From an uncultured Treponema sp. (GTDB taxonomy: Bacteria > Spirochaetota > Spirochaetia > Treponematales > Treponemataceae), in assembly GCA_949299755.1 (NCBI GenBank), contig CASGBA010000001.1:62001-126000 (forward strand): DNA of 64,000 bases, written 5' to 3'. The notes under the pieces were generated by a model that saw only the letters and a list, made by a program, of their open reading frames with translations, searched no databases and was not told the DNA's origin. Positions 59,535 to 64,000 of the stretch are shown piece after piece. Position 1 is the first letter of the stretch, and each line of letters starts with the position of its first letter. The position numbers were made by a program, and so were the translations under genes.

Positions 59535-60329
59535 TCATGCACCGGCGGAAACAACCCCGCCTTTAGGCTGTGCCGCTTCCGGAACAACACCGGCCGGAAT
59601 ATCACGGAAAACACCCAGCGGATAATAGGGTTCCATTGCGTCCCTGACCCAATCAGCGGCGGTTTTGGGCTCCACACCCCAGTTTGTGGGGCACATCGAC
59701 AAAATTTCCACAAAGGAATAGCCTTTGCCCTCTTTTTGATAGGTGAGCGCTTTTTTGATGGCTGCCTTTGTCTTATTTATGTGCTTTACATCGTAAACAG
59801 CGCAGCGCTCTATGTACTTGGGTTCAACAAGGGTATTGAGAAGCTCCGCAGCCCGGATAGGATAACCGACTTCATCAGCGTTCCTTCCGAAAGGGGTTGT
59901 TTTTGTAACCTGCCCCACAAGGGTTGTGGGAGCCATCTGTCCACCGGTCATTCCGTAAATCGCATTATTAATGAAGATAACGGTGATGTTTTCGCCCCTG
60001 TTGGCGGCGTGAATGGTTTCACCGGTTCCAATGGCGAGCAAATCCCCGTCACCCTGGTAACATATTACGATTTTATCCTTGTGGACACGTTTCATCCCGG
60101 TTGAAACCGCAGGAGCCCGTCCGTGGGCGGCTTCCACCGAATCGACATCGAGATAATTGTAAGCGAAAACAGCGCATCCGACAGGAGCCACAAGAAGGGT
60201 ATCCTGCTGGATTCCCATCTCATCAATAACCTGGGCAACCAGCTTGTGCACTATTCCATGGCCGCATCCGCCGCAATAATGGTTTTTAACATCCTTCATG
60301 GACTTGGGAAAACTATACACTTTAGACAT
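59535..60329 (-). CDS. vorA: 2-oxoacid:ferredoxin oxidoreductase beta subunit (VorA-like)
   Basis: 264 aa. TPP-binding beta subunit: HYCGGCGHGIVHKLVA, VGCAVFAY, the TPP motif QGDGDLLAIGTGETIHAANR and NNAIYGMTGGQMAPTT. Together with the alpha subunit it oxidises a 2-oxoacid to acyl-CoA and CO2, or makes the 2-oxoacid by reductive carboxylation, with ferredoxin. It overlaps the alpha gene by 8 bases. Confidence 0.92.
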   Translation of the reverse strand: MSKVYSFPKSMKDVKNHYCGGCGHGIVHKLVAQVIDEMGIQQDTLLVAPVGCAVFAYNYLDVDSVEAAHGRAPAVSTGMKRVHKDKIVICYQGDGDLLAIGTGETIHAANRGENITVIFINNAIYGMTGGQMAPTTLVGQVTKTTPFGRNADEVGYPIRAAELLNTLVEPKYIERCAVYDVKHINKTKAAIKKALTYQKEGKGYSFVEILSMCPTNWGVEPKTAADWVRDAMEPYYPLGVFRDIPAGVVPEAAQPKGGVVSAGA

Positions 60330-61380
60330 AGCTTCTTACCTTCTCCAAAATAACATCGAGTTTCGGGATGATTCCTCCCGGTTCACCGTAGAAATCAACT
60401 TCATTCTTTCTCTTTCCGCTGTAAAGACGGACATCCTGAACCATCTGGCCCAGACTCATTTCAACCGCAAGAACCTTTTTCGCCTTACCACAGGCGGCTT
60501 CAATTTCATTTTCCGGGAAAGGCCACAAAGTCACGGGACGGAAAAGGCCGGCTTTAATACCCTCGCTGCGGAGAATTTTAACAGCCTTTTTACAAACCCT
60601 TGCGGATGTGCCATAGGCACACAACACAAAATCCGCGTCATCACACAGATAATTCTCGTATATAACCTCGGAAGAGGCGATTTTCTTATAATTTTCTTCC
60701 AAAGCCCTGACATGGCGGGACAAATATGCGTCATCCTTGCCAAGCTTCAGGGAAGCGATGATGTGGGCTTCCCGGTCAGGTGTTTTCCCGGTCAAAGCCC
60801 AGGGTTTTGCAGGTAAATCGGCCACAGCCTCCGGCAGAACACAGGGTTCCGCCATTTGTCCCAGATAACCGTCTCCCAGAATCATGACCACAACCCGGTA
60901 TTTATCGGCTATTTCAAAAGCTTTTACAGTGTAATCAGCCAGTTCCTGGACAGTACCTGGTGCGATAACAACAACGTGATAGTCACCGTTTCCACCGCCC
61001 CGGGTCGCCTGGAAATAATCCCCCTGGGCACCCGCAATGTTGCCCAGGCCGGGACCGCCACGCATCATATTCACGATTACAGCAGGCAGCTGGGCTCCGG
61101 AAAGATAGGAAATACCTTCCTGTTTAAGTGAAATTCCCGGGGAGGAGGAAGAGGTCATCACCCGGGCGCCGGAAGCGGAAGCCCCCATTACCATATTTAC
61201 GGCGGCTATTTCACTTTCAGCCTGGAGAAACGTGCCTCCCACCTGGGGCAGACGTTTCGACATATATGCCGGAATTTCATTTTGAGGCGTTATAGGGTAA
61301 GCAAAGTAATACCGGCAGCCGGCAAGTACTGCCGCCTCCCCTATTGCCTCATTTCCTTTCATCAGTATTTTCTTGCTCAT
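60322..61380 (-). CDS. vorB: 3-methyl-2-oxobutanoate:ferredoxin oxidoreductase alpha subunit (VorB)
   Basis: 352 aa. GNEAIGEAAVLAGCRYYFAY, ITPQNEIPAYMSKRLPQVGG, TSSSSPGISLKQEGISYL and MRGGPGLGNIAGAQGDYFQA are the blocks of VorB and KorA type alpha subunits. VorB subunits act on branched-chain 2-oxoacids, KorA on 2-oxoglutarate; I favour VorB from the GNEAIGEAA opening and the neighbours, but a Kor assignment remains possible. It follows the ferredoxin-like subunit by 3 bases. Confidence 0.88.
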   Translation of the reverse strand: MSKKILMKGNEAIGEAAVLAGCRYYFAYPITPQNEIPAYMSKRLPQVGGTFLQAESEIAAVNMVMGASASGARVMTSSSSPGISLKQEGISYLSGAQLPAVIVNMMRGGPGLGNIAGAQGDYFQATRGGGNGDYHVVVIAPGTVQELADYTVKAFEIADKYRVVVMILGDGYLGQMAEPCVLPEAVADLPAKPWALTGKTPDREAHIIASLKLGKDDAYLSRHVRALEENYKKIASSEVIYENYLCDDADFVLCAYGTSARVCKKAVKILRSEGIKAGLFRPVTLWPFPENEIEAACGKAKKVLAVEMSLGQMVQDVRLYSGKRKNEVDFYGEPGGIIPKLDVILEKVRSYV

Positions 61381-61383
61381 GTT

Positions 61384-61596
61384 TTATTCCTTTTCTATTT
61401 CTATAGCGGCATCAGGGCACATAACCGCGCAAAAAGCGCAGGCTATGCACAGGGATTCATCGGTACAAACAGGATAATGGACACCCTGTCCGTTTGTTTC
61501 TTTTGACATTTCCAGTATTTTTTTTGCACAGGAACCGATACAAAGCCCGCAACCTTTGCAGCGCTCCACAGCGATAACAGGTCTACAAGCAGCCAC
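61384..61596 (-). CDS. 2-oxoacid:ferredoxin oxidoreductase delta subunit (2[4Fe-4S])
   Basis: 70 aa from the GTG at 61596, chosen because AAAGGAGG lies 5 bases upstream. An ATG at 61644 would add a 16-residue extension without family similarity. Two clusters: CKGCGLCIGSC and CIACAFCAVMC with following prolines. First gene of the vor operon. It passes electrons between the TPP subunits and ferredoxin. Confidence 0.9.
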   Translation of the reverse strand: MAACRPVIAVERCKGCGLCIGSCAKKILEMSKETNGQGVHYPVCTDESLCIACAFCAVMCPDAAIEIEKE

Positions 61597-61654
61597 GCCA
61601 GCCTCCTTTATCAAATTAAACGGCGGCAGGAATTTTGCCGTCATGGATGGAAAA

Positions 61655-61683
61655 AGTATAATAAACTACGGAATATTAGGCAA
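61655..61683 (-). promoter_or_regulatory. Promoter of the vor operon
   Basis: Minus strand TTGCCT (61683-61678), 17 bases, TATACT (61660-61655). Transcription would start about 50 bases before the GTG start of the ferredoxin-like subunit. The rest of the 212-base gap back to cimA (61597-61808) has no ORF. Confidence 0.6.
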
Positions 61684-61808
61684 TGGAAAGGGGATAATTT
61701 TTCTGCATTTTTACTAAAATTTATGTAAAATTATTAAATATTTTCAAGTGAAAAACAACGCCTTCCACAGGATTCACGCAGGCCGCCCGGACGGGATTAC
61801 GGGAGGAA

Positions 61809-63410
61809 TCAAATTAAAAAACGCTTTTCCGCGTCCAGAATAAGCTTGTACTCAAAGGAATCGGTAAGGGCGAGCCAGCTCGCCTCTATCAAGTCGGATG
61901 AAACCCCTACCGTGGACCACATATTTTCGCCGTCACTTGTCTCAATCAACACCCTGACCTTTGCGGCGGTGGCGCTCTTTGAATCCAGAACCCTGACTTT
62001 AAAGTCCTTCAGTCTTATATGCTTCACCGAAGGATAAAAACGGCCCAGAGCCCGCCTGAAAGCGATGTCCAGCGCATGGACGGGCCCGTCCCCCTCTCCG
62101 GCGGTAACGGCGATTTCACCGTCAACTTCAATCTTTATCTGGGCGAAGGCTGTACAGTTATCGCCGGCGACAGCCTGTTCTCCTATAACTTTATAATAAT
62201 GAAGCTTGAAAAACGGCCTGTACTTGCCGAGGTTTCTCCGCACAAGAAGTTCAAAACTGCCTCCGGCTCCTTCAAACTGATACCCGGCGCATTCCAATTC
62301 CTTGATTTTATTGATGATTTGGGAGGTTATCGGACTGTCCTTTGTAACCCAGGGGTCGAATTTTTTGATTTTGTCGATAATCGCGGACCGGCCCGAAACC
62401 TCACTTAAAAGGAAGGACCGCTCGTTGCCGACACTTTCCGGGGAAATCTGCTCATAAGCCAGGGGATTTTTGTGGACCGCGTCCACATGCATACCGGCTT
62501 TGTGGGTAAAGGCATTCACCCCGACAAAGGGCATGGAGCTGTCCAGGGTGACATTGGCAATCTCCGCCACATATCTGGCTGTAGCTGTCAGCATTTTTAT
62601 GTTGCCCTCGGGAAGACATTTTACACCGTATTTCAATTCAAGGGCGGGGATTATGCTGGACAAATTCGCATTGCCGCAGCGTTCCCCGAAGCCGAGCAAC
62701 GTTCCCTGAACCTGGACGGCTCCCGCTTCCACCGCCATGACGGAAGCGGCCTCCGCCATATTCATGTCATTGTGACAGTGAATCCCAACGGGAACATCAA
62801 AACGCCTGACCATCTCTTCCGTAACATCCCGGATTTTTCCCGGAAGGGTGCCGCCGTTTGTGTCGCACAATATGAGCGAAACAGCCCCGGCGCCGGCGGC
62901 CGCCTTCAGTGTCTCCACGGCATATTCCGGATCGGAAAAGTACCCGTCGAAAAAATGCTCCGCATCATAAAAGACCTTCCGCCCGGAATCGGTTAAAAAG
63001 CGGACGGTGTCGGCTATCATTTTCAGGTTTTCTTCGAGAGACGTGCGGAGAACCTCCGTCACCTGAAAATCCCAGGTTTTACCGAATACACACACATATT
63101 CGGTTCCGGCGGCCAGCAGGCTTTTCAGATTCACATCTTCGTCCACAGGGATGTTTTTCCTGCGGGTGGCACCGAACGCGACCACCTTGATATTTTTAAG
63201 CGGAACCTTTTTTATTTCCGTGAAAAATTCAATATCCTTCGGATTCGACCCTGGATTTCCGGCTTCCGCGAAAGATATGCCGAGTTCATCCAATGCCCTG
63301 ACAATATAAATTTTATCCTGAACGGAAAAACTGATACCCTCACCCTGGGCACCGTCCCTCAACGTGGAGTCAAAAATCCGGACAGTTTCCGGCAAAAGGG
63401 TTTTATCCAT
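61809..63410 (-). CDS. cimA: Citramalate synthase
   Basis: 533 aa. The HMGL-like catalytic domain opens with RIFDSTLRDGAQGEGISFSV, then DELGISFAEAGNPGSNPKD, ILCDTNGG and HCHNDMNMAEA (metal-site histidines), and continues with VQGTLLGFGERCGNANL. The C-terminal regulatory LeuA dimer domain ends the protein. The opening and PGSNPKD separate CimA from LeuA. It condenses pyruvate and acetyl-CoA to citramalate, starting isoleucine synthesis without threonine. Start ATG 63410 overlaps the leuA stop by 8 bases; the longer start at 63461 was rejected. Confidence 0.92.
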   Translation of the reverse strand: MDKTLLPETVRIFDSTLRDGAQGEGISFSVQDKIYIVRALDELGISFAEAGNPGSNPKDIEFFTEIKKVPLKNIKVVAFGATRRKNIPVDEDVNLKSLLAAGTEYVCVFGKTWDFQVTEVLRTSLEENLKMIADTVRFLTDSGRKVFYDAEHFFDGYFSDPEYAVETLKAAAGAGAVSLILCDTNGGTLPGKIRDVTEEMVRRFDVPVGIHCHNDMNMAEAASVMAVEAGAVQVQGTLLGFGERCGNANLSSIIPALELKYGVKCLPEGNIKMLTATARYVAEIANVTLDSSMPFVGVNAFTHKAGMHVDAVHKNPLAYEQISPESVGNERSFLLSEVSGRSAIIDKIKKFDPWVTKDSPITSQIINKIKELECAGYQFEGAGGSFELLVRRNLGKYRPFFKLHYYKVIGEQAVAGDNCTAFAQIKIEVDGEIAVTAGEGDGPVHALDIAFRRALGRFYPSVKHIRLKDFKVRVLDSKSATAAKVRVLIETSDGENMWSTVGVSSDLIEASWLALTDSFEYKLILDAEKRFLI

Positions 63411-64000
63411 TTTTCTCCGCCTCCCGGATTTTTTCCGCCTCACGTTCACAAGCGAGCTCATAAACCATAGCGTTTATCGCGGATAAATAAGCTTTTATTC
63501 CTGATTCAACAATATCGGTTGAAACCCCGCTGCCATTCCAAGTTCTTCCTCCCCTGGTCACCCTCATAAGGCATTCACCTTGGGCATCTGTTCCCGTATC
63601 CACAGCATCCACCACCTGGAGGGAAAAATCTTCAAGCTTTATCTCTTCACCACCTATTATTTTATCAACAGCATTCAAGGATGCGTCGATAGGCCCGTCT
63701 CCAATCGCGACCTTTTCCACAAAAGAACCATCCGCAACTTTCAGTCTTACAACGGAGGTTGAGGTAATAGACGAACCGGAATTAATTACGAAGCGGTCAA
63801 GCACATAGGCCTGGGGGATTTCCCCGTTACGTCCGGCAACAAGGGCTTCGATATCCCTGTCTGATACTGTTTTCTTTTTATCCGCCAGTTTTTTAAATTC
63901 CTCAAACAAATGATCCAATATCTCAGGGGAGTCCTCATAATTAATTCCAAGATAGGAAAGCCTTTCTTCAAAAGCATGGCGCCCGGAATGTTTCCCCAAA
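63403..64000 (-). CDS. leuA: 2-isopropylmalate synthase, C-terminal part (cut by window edge)
   Basis: 198 codons open at the right edge, beginning inside GKHSGRHAF, the conserved start of the LeuA C-terminal linker. It continues through the regulatory domain (IGDGPIDASLNAVDKII, RGGRTWNGSGVSTDIVES) to a charged tail. LeuA makes 2-isopropylmalate for leucine. The catalytic domain lies beyond the window. It overlaps cimA by 8 bases, so the two are coupled. Confidence 0.92.
   Translation of the reverse strand, partial: LGKHSGRHAFEERLSYLGINYEDSPEILDHLFEEFKKLADKKKTVSDRDIEALVAGRNGEIPQAYVLDRFVINSGSSITSTSVVRLKVADGSFVEKVAIGDGPIDASLNAVDKIIGGEEIKLEDFSLQVVDAVDTGTDAQGECLMRVTRGGRTWNGSGVSTDIVESGIKAYLSAINAMVYELACEREAEKIREAEKNG

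Noticed and set aside
1-64000. CRISPR arrays, insertion sequences, phage genes, rRNA
   Set aside because: No repeated spacer pattern, transposase or integrase motif, attachment duplication or rRNA segment was seen on either strand.

Overview
The window reads as the chromosome of an anaerobic spirochaete close to Treponema. Evidence: the gene order cheA – cheW/cheR fusion – cheX – cheY, a BMP-type (PnrA-like) nucleoside ABC transporter, a large protein resembling the spirochaete family DUF5312, and ferredoxin-linked 2-oxoacid metabolism. Coding density is very high and there is no intergenic gap over 300 bases. I found no transposases, phage genes, CRISPR array or rRNA. Codon choice is rich in UCC, CCG, GGA and GAA. 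One gene, cstA, stands out by composition.

Layout. 1-9.3 kb: a DUF134 regulator (cut by the left edge) with a palindromic operator, PilZ, an HSL-type hydrolase without its serine nucleophile, a U32 peptidase-family protein, TetR, an RNA methyltransferase, TrkH/TrkA potassium uptake, ClpP and a HAD phosphatase. 9.3-14.8 kb: a UPF0158-GNAT fusion, a helicase-free DbpA-type RNA-binding protein, a membrane protein, an MBL hydrolase, CstA and a GNAT. 14.8-17.8 kb: csoR-copA, where copA carries a C-terminal copper-chaperone domain behind a strong internal start. 18-24 kb: PfkB kinase, RibD, a FecR-domain protein, MurD and a PlsC-like acyltransferase. 24-27 kb: an OLD-like ATPase/TOPRIM protein, a 52-aa ORF and a frameshifted metallophosphoesterase. 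27-34 kb: LysM lipoprotein, BioY-EcfA-EcfT biotin transporter, PgeF, DUF5312-like protein and MATE exporter. 34-39.5 kb: nucleoside transporter plus purine nucleoside phosphorylase. 39.7-40.5 kb: apt, tRNA-Gln(CUG), tRNA-Glu(CUC). 40.7-45.6 kb: chemotaxis operon. 45.7-49 kb: two outer-membrane-like proteins and DapL. 49-64 kb, all on the minus strand: leuA-cimA, a vor operon, three regulator/acyl-CoA-ligase pairs, then MBOAT and a DUF459 SGNH protein.

How it works together. The right third suggests branched-chain carbon economy. LeuA and CimA build leucine and isoleucine precursors. Vor can link branched 2-oxoacids and acyl-CoAs through ferredoxin, and three acyl-CoA ligases, each preceded by its own XRE-cupin regulator, could activate exogenous short or branched fatty acids. 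The MBOAT/SGNH pair at the end of the same run may use such acyl groups on a surface polymer. The nucleoside transporter, DeoD and Apt form a purine salvage set.

A recurrent signal runs through the window. At least fourteen genes have a -10 hexamer 5 to 7 bases before the start codon and no Shine-Dalgarno sequence, which predicts leaderless transcripts. Another group has long leaders and strong AGGAGG-type sites.
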